From Kofleriaceae bacterium (GTDB taxonomy: Bacteria > Myxococcota_A > Polyangia > Haliangiales > Haliangiaceae), in NCBI GenBank assembly GCA_020633495.1, contig JACKDR010000011.1, positions 124,001 to 188,000 of the forward strand: 64,000 bases of DNA. The letters are read 5' to 3'. Made by a program: the position numbers and the translations under genes. Below the pieces are notes generated by a model. That model was not told the origin of the DNA and did no database searches. It was given only the letters and a program-made list of their open reading frames with translations. Below are positions 44,290 through 53,285 of the stretch, piece by piece. The first letter of the stretch is position 1. Every line of letters starts with the position of its first letter.

Positions 44290-45237
44290 ATGGCTCGAAA
44301 CCTGCCGGCCGCGGGCTGGTCGCTGGGCGCGGTCCTGGTCGGCTGCGCCGGCGCGGCGGGCCCGCGCGGGGCCGCGCCGCCGGCCCACGATCCGCACGTC
44401 GTCGTCGACCACACGGTCGTCGTCGACGGCGCGGCGCTGGTCTACCATGTGGTCGGTCGCGGGCCGGCCTGCATCGTCCAGCCCGGCGGGCCGGGGCTCG
44501 ACTGGAGCTACCTGCGGCTGCCCGCCGAGCTCGAGGAGCACCTCACGCTGGTCTACATCGAGCCGGCGGGCACCGGCGCGTCGGCGCCGCTGCCCGACGG
44601 CGTCGCGGCGGGCGCGACCGCGGACGAGGCTCGCATCGACGCGGTGCGCGCCGACCTCGGGCTCGACTCGGTCTACGTGCTCGGGCACTCGTACGGCGGC
44701 TGGGTCGCGATGCAGTACGCGATCGATCACGCCGAGCACCTGGGCGGCCTCGTCCTCTACGGCACCAGCGCGGTGCGCGGCGAGGCGCTCGACGACGACA
44801 TCGAGGCCGTGGTCGGCTCGTTCGTCGACGAGCCGTGGTTCAGCGACGCGCAGAACGCGCGGTTCGGCCTGGGCGACGCGCCGCCGCACGGCAACTGCCC
44901 CCGCCTCACCGCGGTGGCGCCGTTCTACTTCGACGACTGGACCCACCGCCGGGCCGCGCTCGAGCCGTTGATCCTCGCGCTGCGCTGCTGGGACCTGCCG
45001 CGCGCGCACGACCTCCTCGACGACTACCGGCCCGCGCTCGCCGGCGTCACCGCGCCGACCCTGGTGATCGGCGGCCGCCGCGACTGGCGCTTCCCGATCG
45101 CGTGGCAGCGCGCCACCGCCGACGCCCTGCCCCACGCCACGTTCGTCGTCGTCGAGCACAGCGGTCACCTCCCGCACGTCGAGCAGCCGGCGGACTTCGC
45201 GCGCGCGATCATCGCCTGGCTGCCGGCCGCGCGCTGA
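44290..45237 (+). CDS. alpha/beta hydrolase, exported
   Basis: This 315-residue protein has a signal peptide with a possible lipobox (VLVGCAG). The alpha/beta-hydrolase core follows: oxyanion region PGGPGLDWSYL, nucleophile elbow GHSYGGW with Ser at about 139, acid in GGRRDWRFPI and the catalytic His in EHSGHLPHVEQP. Length and order match proline iminopeptidase or epoxide-hydrolase-like enzymes; the substrate is not clear. It is predicted to act outside the cytoplasm. Confidence 0.85.
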   Translation: MARNLPAAGWSLGAVLVGCAGAAGPRGAAPPAHDPHVVVDHTVVVDGAALVYHVVGRGPACIVQPGGPGLDWSYLRLPAELEEHLTLVYIEPAGTGASAPLPDGVAAGATADEARIDAVRADLGLDSVYVLGHSYGGWVAMQYAIDHAEHLGGLVLYGTSAVRGEALDDDIEAVVGSFVDEPWFSDAQNARFGLGDAPPHGNCPRLTAVAPFYFDDWTHRRAALEPLILALRCWDLPRAHDLLDDYRPALAGVTAPTLVIGGRRDWRFPIAWQRATADALPHATFVVVEHSGHLPHVEQPADFARAIIAWLPAAR

Positions 45238-45278
45238 CGCGGGCCGTCGCGCCCCGGCGCCGCGCGCGGACGCGCGGC

Positions 45279-45629
45279 TCAGCCCTCCGGCTCGATCGTG
45301 AGGTAGGTCTGGACGTCGAGCTCGTTGAACCGGCGCACGTGCAGGACGCGACACGCCCGGACCGTGCCGCGCAGGACCGTCGAGGGCACGCCGGTGATGC
45401 CCTCGGACATCTCGACCGGCTCGTCGGGGCGCTTGAGCCCCGGCCCGCTGTAGGCGTGGTCGCTCGCGAACTCGATGCCGGTGTCGAGGTCGACGACGAC
45501 CGGCTCGTGCTCGCGCGCGGTCTCCTTGCTGCCGCCGAACAGCTTGCCGGACACCTGCGTGTACCAGCGGACCTCGACGCGGTGACCGACGGGGATGGGC
45601 ACGGCGTACAGCACGAGGATGGTGCGCAT
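45279..45629 (-). CDS. hypothetical protein
   Basis: This 116-residue soluble protein starts at ATG 45629. Strand-rich motifs HRVEVRWYTQVSGKLFGG, EPVVVDLDTGIEFASD and LHVRRFNELDVQTYL suggest a small beta-barrel. I do not recognise it. The group II intron ends about three bases upstream of its ATG in the sense direction, so the intron now sits between this gene and its original 5' region, probably altering expression. Confidence 0.55.
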   Translation of the reverse strand: MRTILVLYAVPIPVGHRVEVRWYTQVSGKLFGGSKETAREHEPVVVDLDTGIEFASDHAYSGPGLKRPDEPVEMSEGITGVPSTVLRGTVRACRVLHVRRFNELDVQTYLTIEPEG

Positions 45630-45638
45630 TGGTAGATC

Positions 45639-47114
45639 CTACTTTCCTCCGCCTTTGGGGCGGGCTGTCGCAAGACCCCCGTTCAAACCGTGCGTGCGGA
45701 TTTCCCGCACACGGCTTACCGGTGGTCGGTCAGGGAGCGGCATCGTACGGTCGCCGGGATAGCGGACAGTCCCGCGCAAGCGGTGGAGCCCGAGGCGAAC
45801 GAACTCATCGCGGGTCCAGCGCGCCATCTCGCCGGGCCGCAGGTTCCGGCCCTTGCGCTTGCGCACCAGGGCACGGAGCCGCTGCCAGACGTAGCTGTCG
45901 AGCTGATTGAACTTCCGCGCGGCGTTGCCGGTCTTGAAGTAGTTGCCCCAGCCGCGCAGCACCGGGTTGAGCGTCGCGATCGTCTCGCGAAGATCCCGGT
46001 GACACGCCGCTCGCGGGGTCAACTCCTTCACGCGCTGACGCACCCGCTTCATGCTCCGGTCCGACGGCCAGCGCTGCAGGAAGTAGCGTCGCTTCTTCTC
46101 CGCGGCCCAGATCCGTCCCGACATGCGCTTGTGCAGGTGACACCCCAGGAAGTCGAAGCCCGCCTTTCCGTCGGCAAGCTCGACTCTCCGGGTCTTCTCC
46201 GGGTGCAGTTCCAGCTTCAGACGCTTGAAGATGATCTTCACGCGCCGTTCCGCTTCCTCGACCTTCGCCTTCGTATCGCACAGGATGACGAAGTCGTCCG
46301 CGTACCGGACGAGCGTCCCCAGGTGGGCACACTGCCTCGTCCACCGCTCGTCGAGGAACGCCAGGTAGATGTTCGAGAGCAACGGCGAGATCACGCCGCC
46401 CTGCGGCACTCCGCTGAGCATCGCGATCGCGCGCCCCTCCTCCATCACCCCGGCCTCGAGCCACATCCGGATCAGCCTCAGCACCCGCCGGTCGCTCACC
46501 CGCCGCCTCACGCGCTCCATCAACACCCCGTGATCGAGGCTACCGAAGAAGTCGCGGATATCGGCGTCCAGCACGTGGTTGCCCCCGCGCGCCCCTCGGA
46601 CGCGCAGGACCTCCAGCGCCTGCGTCGCGCTGCGACCGGGCCGGAACCCGTATGAGCAGTCCTGGAAGTCGACCTCGAAGATCGGCTCGAGCACCAGCTT
46701 CGTTGCCGCCTGCACCACGCGATCGCGCACCGTCGGGATCCCCAGCCCTCGCCGTCCTCCGTTCGCTTTCGGGATCCAGCACCGCCGCACCGCTTGCGGT
46801 CGGTACGTGCCTGCGCGGAGCCGCTCGCCGAGATCCGCGATGAACGCGTCCTCGCCGAGCGTGCGGATCGCGGCAATCGACTCCTCGTCGATACCCGCCG
46901 ATCCACCGTTCCGCGCGACCCGCCTCCACGCTTCCCGGAGGATGTCAGCCCTCCAGATACGGTCGTACAGCGCGTGGAAGCGCCTTCCCGGCCCTCGCTT
47001 GGCCGCCTCCCCCAGACGTCGTTGCAGCCGCTGCACGTGGTCGACCGGCATACGACGGTCGGGGGAGTTGGATCGCCGGCGGGAGGGGTTACCTGTTCCG
47101 CGTTCCGCGACCAT
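45639..47114 (-). CDS. group II intron reverse transcriptase/maturase
   Basis: This 491-residue protein is read from ATG 47114; ATG 47051 is the other candidate. The reverse transcriptase domain holds KANGGRRGLGIPTVRDR, then YGFRPGRSATQAL, VLDADIRDFF and the catalytic YADDFVIL, followed by PQGGVISPLLSN-type sequence just before it. Maturase domain X follows (LNPVLRGWGNYFKTGN). No HNH endonuclease domain is present. The frame runs on past the usual end through domain V (SRVREIRTHGLNGG) and stops only at 45639, so the natural stop seems lost. Reverse splicing and retrohoming are expected. Confidence 0.9.
   Translation of the reverse strand: MVAERGTGNPSRRRSNSPDRRMPVDHVQRLQRRLGEAAKRGPGRRFHALYDRIWRADILREAWRRVARNGGSAGIDEESIAAIRTLGEDAFIADLGERLRAGTYRPQAVRRCWIPKANGGRRGLGIPTVRDRVVQAATKLVLEPIFEVDFQDCSYGFRPGRSATQALEVLRVRGARGGNHVLDADIRDFFGSLDHGVLMERVRRRVSDRRVLRLIRMWLEAGVMEEGRAIAMLSGVPQGGVISPLLSNIYLAFLDERWTRQCAHLGTLVRYADDFVILCDTKAKVEEAERRVKIIFKRLKLELHPEKTRRVELADGKAGFDFLGCHLHKRMSGRIWAAEKKRRYFLQRWPSDRSMKRVRQRVKELTPRAACHRDLRETIATLNPVLRGWGNYFKTGNAARKFNQLDSYVWQRLRALVRKRKGRNLRPGEMARWTRDEFVRLGLHRLRGTVRYPGDRTMPLPDRPPVSRVREIRTHGLNGGLATARPKGGGK
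45685..45717 (-). ncRNA. group II intron domain V
   Basis: The minus strand reads AGCCGTGTGCGGG, a GAAA-type apical part and its complement CCGCACGCACGGTT, the near-invariant catalytic hairpin of group II introns, including the AGC triad at the base. It lies inside the 3' end of the reverse transcriptase frame. Confidence 0.85.
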
Positions 47115-47692
47115 GCCCTTGTGCCTGCGGCCTTCGCCGTCATGACCACCCCAGGGACCCTTCCCTCCGCCGGCGTTCTGCGGCGCCGGCCTCCTCGGTA
47201 CTACGATCCCCTCGGACTTCCGCTGCACCGCGGTCGCACCGGCACTCGGCCTCCTCGATTCGCGTCGCCCCGACAAGGGCCGTGCAGACGGATCTCCCGT
47301 GTTCCGTGCTTCTCCTTGAACGCGTGCTGCGCCCCCTACCCCGGAGGGACGCGACGACCGCTTCGGATCTCGATCGTCGCGCGTGGCCTTCGCCGTGACA
47401 TGAGCGGCTCGGCTCCCCCATTGTTTCTCTGTCGAGGCTGCAGGCTTCACTTCATGTTGCGGCCCGCGTTCTTGCTCCCCGGTGTTCCCGGGCTCCTGAC
47501 GCCGCGCTTCGGCACCGAGGATCTCTCCTCGCTCCGGCGGCCTGCTACCCGGCGCTCCGACGCCTACCGGGACGGGACTTCCACCCGCTGGAGAAGCGCA
47601 GCAAGACGCATCCTGCCCCTGCGGGCCATCGGCGTCGTCACGGCGCACCATGGTCGTGAGCGTAGCAAGCCGGCCGCCCCGCCGCGCTCGCG

Positions 47693-49945
47693 GTGCGTGC
47701 TAGCGTCAGCCCCCTGGACCCGACCGCTCATCGTCCGACCGCGACCCTCGCGACGGTCACGTTCGCGGTGCTGGTCCTCGAGTTGACGTCGACGCGGCTG
47801 TTCGCGTACGTCGGCAGCGCCAACGCGACCTCGACCGCGCTGTCGATCGCGCTGGTCGGCCTGGGCCTGGGCGCGTTCGCCCGGCTGCGGGTGCCGCGCG
47901 CCGCGACGCCGCGGCGGGTCGCGACCGCGCTCGCCGCGACGCTGCTCGCGCTTGCGGCGGCGGTGGTCGCGGGGGCGTCGCTGGCGGCGCTGGTGGCGCT
48001 GTCGCTGGTACCGTTCGCGCTGGCCGGCGTGCTGATCGCGGGCGCGTACGTGGCGCGAGGTCGCCACGCGGCGCGCGCCACCTACGCCGTCGATCTGCTG
48101 GCGGCGGCGGCGGGCTGCGTGGTGGCGCCGCGCCTGCTCGGGCCGCTGTCGCCGACGGAGATCATCGCGGGGCTCGGCCTGCTGTGCGGTGCGCTGGCGC
48201 TGGTGCTGGCGCTGGCCGCGCCACGGCCGGGCCCGCTCGCCGCGATCGCGGCGGTGGCGGTGGCGCTCGGCGGGCTGCTGGTGGCCGGGCGCGCCGGGGC
48301 CCTGCCCGACGGCCCGCTCGAGGCGCTGCTGCGCTCCGACCTCCACGGCGAGAAGGCGCTGGTCGCGCCGGGGACGACGACGCGCGACGTGCTGGACTCG
48401 GCGTGGAGCCCGCTCGGCCGGCTGGACGTGCACCGCACGCCCGGCGAGGACGATCGGCTCGGCGTCTTCACCGACGGCATGAGCCCCACCTTCATGGTGC
48501 GCGAGGCGGAGGCGCGGACCGGCGCGTTCGAGCGCACGTGGGGGCTGCTGATGTCGCTGCCGTACCGGGCGCTGCACCCGGCGCGCGTGCTGGTCCTCGG
48601 CGCCGGCGCCGGCGCCAGCGTGTGGCTGGCCCGGCGCTACGGCGCGTCCCGCGTCGACGCGGTCGAGGTCAGCCCGGCGATCCCGGGGCTGCTGGCCCGC
48701 TGGAAGCACTTCGCCGGCGACGTCTACCACCAGCCCGGCGTCCACCTGTACGTCGAGGACGCGCGCCGCTACCTGACCGACACCTCGGCGCGCTACGACG
48801 TCATCGAGCTGGCGCTGGCGCTGACCGGCAACGCGCACGCGCAGCCGTCGGGGATGGAGGCCCACCTGTACACCGTCGAGGCGGCGCGCCTGTACCTGCA
48901 GCGGCTGACCCCGCGCGGCGTCCTGGTGCTGGTGCACAGCGATCCGGGCAACGCCTACCGGCAGCTGCTGACGGTGCTCGAGGCGCTGGCGTCGCTGGGC
49001 ATCGACCGGGCGCGCGCCCTCGACGGCATCGCGGTGCTGCGCGATCCCCGCCCCGGCACCGCCTATCAGTACCTCCTGGTGGTCGGGACCGCGCCGCTGG
49101 CGCTGGACGTGGTCGACCAGCTCGATCGCGAGCCCGCGGAGCTGTTGTGGGGGCCCGGCGATCCGCCGGAGCGCAGCGCGCAGCTGCTCGACCGATCACG
49201 GCTCGGCGCCACCGCCGACGACGATCTGTCGCCGGTGCACGACGATCGCCCGTACTTCTTCCAGAACACGCGGGGGCTGCGCGCGACCGCGCTGGCGCAG
49301 CCGGGGCGGCTGTGGGTGCTGGCGGGCGCGCTCGCGATGGTGTTCGTCCTGATCGTCGAGGGCCGCGAGGCGCGCGCGCTGGCGCGGCCGGCGACGGTGG
49401 CGGCCGGCGTCGGCGCGGCGTTCCTGGGCGTCGAGCTGGCGCTGATCCAGCGCTTCACGCTGGCCGCGGGCGGCACGCTGCACGCGGTGTCCTTCGTCCT
49501 GTTCAGCCTGCTGGCGTGGAGCGCCGCCGGGGCGCTGACGCTGGGGCAGCGCTGGCGCCAGCTCGATCGCGGCGTGACGTGGGCGTGCCTGGCGGCCGGG
49601 CTCGCCGTCGCCGCGACCGCGCTGCTGCTGCGCGACCTCGCGTGGCTCGACGCGATCGCGAGCGACGCCGGGCGGCTGGCGCTGATCGCGGTGGTCCTGG
49701 CGCCGGTGGGGATCGCGCTCGGCGGCCCGTTCCCGGTACTGCTGGCGCACCACGGCGAGCCGTCGCGTCGCCTCGCCGCGCTGTGGGCGATCAACGGCGT
49801 CGGCTCGGTCGCCGGCGGGATCGTCGCGGTGCTCGCGCTGCGCGTCGGCGGCGCCACCGACGCGCTCCTGCTGGCGGCGGCGACGTACCTGGTGGCGGCG
49901 GTGGCGGCGCCGGCCGCCGTCGGCCCCCCCGCGCCGGCGCCGTGA
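47693..49945 (+). CDS. spermidine-synthase-like multi-pass membrane protein
   Basis: This 750-residue protein starts at GTG 47693. About seven transmembrane helices come first (residues 20-200), then a soluble Rossmann domain (about 290-470) with VLVLGAGAGASVWLARRYG and VDAVEVSPAI, as in spermidine synthases, and then further helices (about 540-745). It matches the large fusion family of polyamine aminopropyltransferase-like domains in membrane transporters. Several active-site residues of true spermidine synthase are not evident, so the reaction is uncertain. The upstream region is interrupted by the intron on the other strand, 45 bp away. Confidence 0.75.
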   Translation: MRASVSPLDPTAHRPTATLATVTFAVLVLELTSTRLFAYVGSANATSTALSIALVGLGLGAFARLRVPRAATPRRVATALAATLLALAAAVVAGASLAALVALSLVPFALAGVLIAGAYVARGRHAARATYAVDLLAAAAGCVVAPRLLGPLSPTEIIAGLGLLCGALALVLALAAPRPGPLAAIAAVAVALGGLLVAGRAGALPDGPLEALLRSDLHGEKALVAPGTTTRDVLDSAWSPLGRLDVHRTPGEDDRLGVFTDGMSPTFMVREAEARTGAFERTWGLLMSLPYRALHPARVLVLGAGAGASVWLARRYGASRVDAVEVSPAIPGLLARWKHFAGDVYHQPGVHLYVEDARRYLTDTSARYDVIELALALTGNAHAQPSGMEAHLYTVEAARLYLQRLTPRGVLVLVHSDPGNAYRQLLTVLEALASLGIDRARALDGIAVLRDPRPGTAYQYLLVVGTAPLALDVVDQLDREPAELLWGPGDPPERSAQLLDRSRLGATADDDLSPVHDDRPYFFQNTRGLRATALAQPGRLWVLAGALAMVFVLIVEGREARALARPATVAAGVGAAFLGVELALIQRFTLAAGGTLHAVSFVLFSLLAWSAAGALTLGQRWRQLDRGVTWACLAAGLAVAATALLLRDLAWLDAIASDAGRLALIAVVLAPVGIALGGPFPVLLAHHGEPSRRLAALWAINGVGSVAGGIVAVLALRVGGATDALLLAAATYLVAAVAAPAAVGPPAPAP

Positions 49946-50027
49946 CGGCCGGCGCTGCGACGACCGTGGCTGCGCGCCTGGCGACGGGCCGCTTCCGCCG
50001 GGCGCCGCGCCGGCGTAGGCTGCCCGC

Positions 50028-51123
50028 ATGCGATCGGCTGTCGTCGCGCTCGCGCTCGCGCTCGCGCCGCTATCGGGGTGCTCGGGGACCCATCACCGCG
50101 ACGCCCGCCCCGGCGACGCCAGCGCGCGCGCCGGCCGTCGGCGCGGCCGATGGCGCGGCCGCGGCCGCGGCCGCGCCTGAGCCCGGGCCGCCGGTCGTGA
50201 CCCCGGTCGAGCTGCCCGGCGGCGACGGCGGCATCGGCTTCGACGATCTGCAGTACGCCGCGTCGGTCGGCGTGATCGTCCCGGCCGGGCGCACCGGCGC
50301 GCTCGACCTGGTGGACCCGGGCACCGGCGCGGTCGCGCAGGTCACCGGGTTCAGCGCCGACGAGGTCTACGGCGGTGGCCACGGCGAGGGCACCACCTCC
50401 GCGGTCGTCGGCGGTGGCTGGTTGCTGGCGATCGACCGCACCGCGATGCGCCTCGACGTCGTCGATCCCGCGACGCGCGCGATCGTGGCGCACGCGGCGC
50501 TGGCGGCCAGCCCCGACTACGTGCGCTGGATCGACGCCACCGGCGAGGCGTGGGTGACCGAGCCGGACGGCGAGCAGATCGAGGTGTTCCGGATCGCGGC
50601 CGACGGCGCGGCGTCGCGGGGCGCGACCGTGCACGTCGCCGGCGGCCCCGAGTCGCTGGTCGTGTCGCCCCGGCGGGGCGTCGCGTACGCGCACCTCTGG
50701 CACGGCAAGACCGTCGCCATCGACGTCGCGAGCCGCCGCGTCACCGCGACCTGGGCCAACGGCTGCACCGGGTCGCGCGGCATCGCGCTCGACGAGGCCC
50801 GCGGCTGGCTGTTCGTCGGCTGCGCCGAGGGCCAGGTGACCGTCCTCGACGTCGACCACGACGCCACCACGCTGGGCCACGCCGACACCGACGCCGGCGT
50901 CGACATCATCGCGTACGCCCCCGCGCTGCACCGCATCTACGCCCCGGCGTCGAAGACCGGCACGCTCGCGGTCCTCGCGGTCGGCGACGGCGGCGAGCTC
51001 GCGACGGTCGCGACGGTGGCGCTGGCGAAGGGCTCGCACTGCGCCACGACCGACGGCGCCGGCCGGGTCTGGGCCTGCGATCCGGACCACGGGCGCCTGC
51101 TCGCGGTCACCGGGCTGCCGTGA
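50028..51123 (+). CDS. YncE-like propeller lipoprotein, frameshifted near the start
   Basis: ATG 50028 reads RSAVVALALALAPLSGCSG, a good lipoprotein signal, then the frame runs into Arg-rich sequence and stops at about 50180. The frame ending at 51123 begins to look like protein at PITATPAPATPA, right at the same place. An extra G (or two missing bases) in the GGGG run near 50085 accounts for this. The repaired protein, about 364 residues, is a seven-bladed-type propeller: ALDLVDPGTGAVAQV, MRLDVVDPATRAIV, TVAIDVASRRVTATW and VTVLDVDHD. Exported binding or signalling role inferred. Confidence 0.7.
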
Positions 51124-51141
51124 CCGCGGCCGCGGCCGCGA

Positions 51142-53031
51142 TCAGGGCGACGGCGCGGCCGCCGACGCGGCCCGCGACGCGATCCGCGCCGCCACGACCT
51201 CGAGCAGGATCTCGGGGATGTACGGCTTGGGCAGCGATCCGGCGAACGGATCGCCCTCGGGCAAGCTGACCTGGCGCCCGCTCGACAGCAGCACCGGCAG
51301 GTCGCGGTGGCGGCGGCGTAGCTCGCGCAGCGTGCCGTAGCCGTCGCGCTCCGGCATGTTGACGTCGAGGATCACCAGGTCGATGGCGGCGGCCTCGGCG
51401 TGCAGGTGGGCCAGCGCCGCGTCGCCGCTGTCGACGTCGATCACGCGGTAGCCGGCCTCGTGCAGCAGGCTGCGCAGCATCGCCCGCACCGCGGCCTCGT
51501 CGTCGACCACGAGCACGGTGCCCTCGCGGCGCGGCGCGGCCTGTCGCGCCGCGGCGACCGCGGCGCGGTCGCGCGCGGGCAGCAGCACCGTCATCACGGT
51601 GCCCACGCCGGGCGCGGACTCGACCGAGATCGCGCCGTGGTGCGAGCTGACGATGCCGAGCACCACCGGCAAGCCCAGACCGTGACCGTCGGGCTTGGTC
51701 GAGAAGAACGGATCGAAGATCCGCAGCCGGTCGGCGGCGGTCAGGCCGGGCCCGGTGTCGGCGACCCGGAAGCGCACGTAGGGGCCGGGGGCGGGCGTCT
51801 CGGGCAGGAAGTCGCCGCTGACCTCGCCGAGCCCGACCAGCTCGCTGCTCACGGAGATGGTGCCCGCGCCGTCGCCGAGCGCGTCGGCCGCGTTGTTCAC
51901 CAGGTTGAGCACGATCTGCCCCAGCGGCACCCGGTTGCAGGCGACCATCGGGAGGTCCGGCGCCAGCCCGCATCGCAGCTCGAGGCCGGCGCGGGTGCGC
52001 ACCCGCGACAGCGGCAGGAGCTCCTCGATCACCTGGTTGAGCTCGCCCAGCTCGGCCACCGGCTCGGCGGTCGCGCCGTAGGTCATCATCGCCTCGCACA
52101 GCTCGGCGGCGCGGCGCGCGGCCAGCTCGATGTCCTCGAAGACGGCCTGCACGTCGCCGCCGCTGCGGGCGCGCAGGCGCCCCAGGCCGACGTTGCCGAG
52201 CACCACGGTCAACAGGTTGTTGAAGTCGTGGGCGACGCCGCGGGCCATCGTGCCGAGGCTGGCCAGCTTCTCCCGGCGCGCCAGCTGCTGCTCGAGCCGC
52301 TTGCGCTCGGTCACGTCGATCGCGCAGCCGAGGACCTGGCGGACCGCGCCGTCGTGGATCAGCGGCGCCAGGCGCAGGAACCAGTGGCGCTCGCTGACGC
52401 CCTCGACCTCGCACTCGGTGACCGCCCGGTCGACGAGGACCCGCTCGAACGCGGCCTGGAACACCGGGCGGTCCCGCTCGACCAGCCACGCCAGCGGTCG
52501 CTGGCCGATCGCGTCGCTCAGCGCCCGCCCCTCGAGGACCCGGTTGAGGTAGCGGATCGACATGTCGGGGTCGTAGACGCTGATCACCATCGCCGCGTTC
52601 TCGAGCAGCGCGTGGACCCGACGATGGGTCATCGACAGCTCGTCGGTCACCACCGCCCACATGCCGTCGTCGGCGTCGCCGGCGCGCCGCGGCGACGCCT
52701 CCCAGGCGATGATCTGGACGGCGGTCACCCGCCCGTCGGCGTCGAGGATGGGGCAGTGCCGCGCCTGGAACAGGGGCCGACGGCCGTCCGCCAGCGGCAT
52801 CAAGGACTCCATGTCCTGCTGCTGCCGCGTGCTGATGGTGCGCCGAACCCGCTCGCGCATCGCGGTCGCGTGGGCGGGGAACTGCGCGAACAGCGAGGTC
52901 CCGACCAGCTCCTCGGGGGCGCGGCCCATGCCCCGGGCCGCGGCGCGGTTGACGTAGAGGATCGTGCCCTCGGGGTCGATCGTGATCACCACGAACGGCG
53001 TCGCGTCGAGGACCTCCACCTCGGTCATCAT
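51142..53031 (-). CDS. hybrid sensor histidine kinase with receiver domain
   Basis: This 629-residue soluble kinase has two PAS domains (about 5-115 and 140-255), an H-box GVAHDFNNLLTVVLGN, ATPase motifs LNLVNNAADAL, DTGPGL and GHGLGLPVV, and a receiver domain (about 500-629) with LVVDDE, VILDVNMPERDG and a C-terminal KPYIPE. Domain order is the same as in the kinase at 37013. No transmembrane segment, so it senses internal signals. Nearby genes do not reveal its target. Confidence 0.9.
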   Translation of the reverse strand: MMTEVEVLDATPFVVITIDPEGTILYVNRAAARGMGRAPEELVGTSLFAQFPAHATAMRERVRRTISTRQQQDMESLMPLADGRRPLFQARHCPILDADGRVTAVQIIAWEASPRRAGDADDGMWAVVTDELSMTHRRVHALLENAAMVISVYDPDMSIRYLNRVLEGRALSDAIGQRPLAWLVERDRPVFQAAFERVLVDRAVTECEVEGVSERHWFLRLAPLIHDGAVRQVLGCAIDVTERKRLEQQLARREKLASLGTMARGVAHDFNNLLTVVLGNVGLGRLRARSGGDVQAVFEDIELAARRAAELCEAMMTYGATAEPVAELGELNQVIEELLPLSRVRTRAGLELRCGLAPDLPMVACNRVPLGQIVLNLVNNAADALGDGAGTISVSSELVGLGEVSGDFLPETPAPGPYVRFRVADTGPGLTAADRLRIFDPFFSTKPDGHGLGLPVVLGIVSSHHGAISVESAPGVGTVMTVLLPARDRAAVAAARQAAPRREGTVLVVDDEAAVRAMLRSLLHEAGYRVIDVDSGDAALAHLHAEAAAIDLVILDVNMPERDGYGTLRELRRRHRDLPVLLSSGRQVSLPEGDPFAGSLPKPYIPEILLEVVAARIASRAASAAAPSP

Positions 53032-53285
53032 GGGTCGAGGATACCGGAGCGCGGGACCGCCCTGGTGGGGAGAGCGCGAGGTCCGCGCGACCTACCGGGT
53101 TGCGGGTCGCTCGGACGGGCGGGGCGCGTCAGCCCCGGGGGCTTCGTCTTGACGGCCCCGAGGACGACCTCGTCGTCGGGGTCGTCGGTGCGCGAGACCA
53201 CGTCGCCCCGCCGCCCCCACCCGGTTCGTCTTGCGGCGAGCCTCCGACTGCCGTCCGACACGCCGGGCGGCGCCCGGCCCCGCGC

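Larger units (their letters stand above)
45632..47648 (-). mobile_element. group II intron (retroelement)
   Basis: In the minus sense the element opens GTGCGCC at 47648, the group II 5' consensus, carries about 530 nt of structured RNA, then a reverse transcriptase reading frame, a recognisable domain V at 45685-45717, and a likely 3' end GATCTAC at 45632. The boundaries are inferred from consensus; the 5' end is firmer than the 3' one. It lies between two divergent genes (45279 and 47693) and interrupts no recognised coding region. Splicing by the encoded maturase is expected. Confidence 0.75.

Noticed and set aside
47140..47786. Plus-strand open frame across the intron 5' part
   Set aside because: It lies on the antisense of the structured intron RNA and lacks protein-like composition.
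53032..53285. A gene in the gap between the hybrid kinase and the monooxygenase
   Set aside because: Open frames here are short and Arg-rich; nothing supports a gene.
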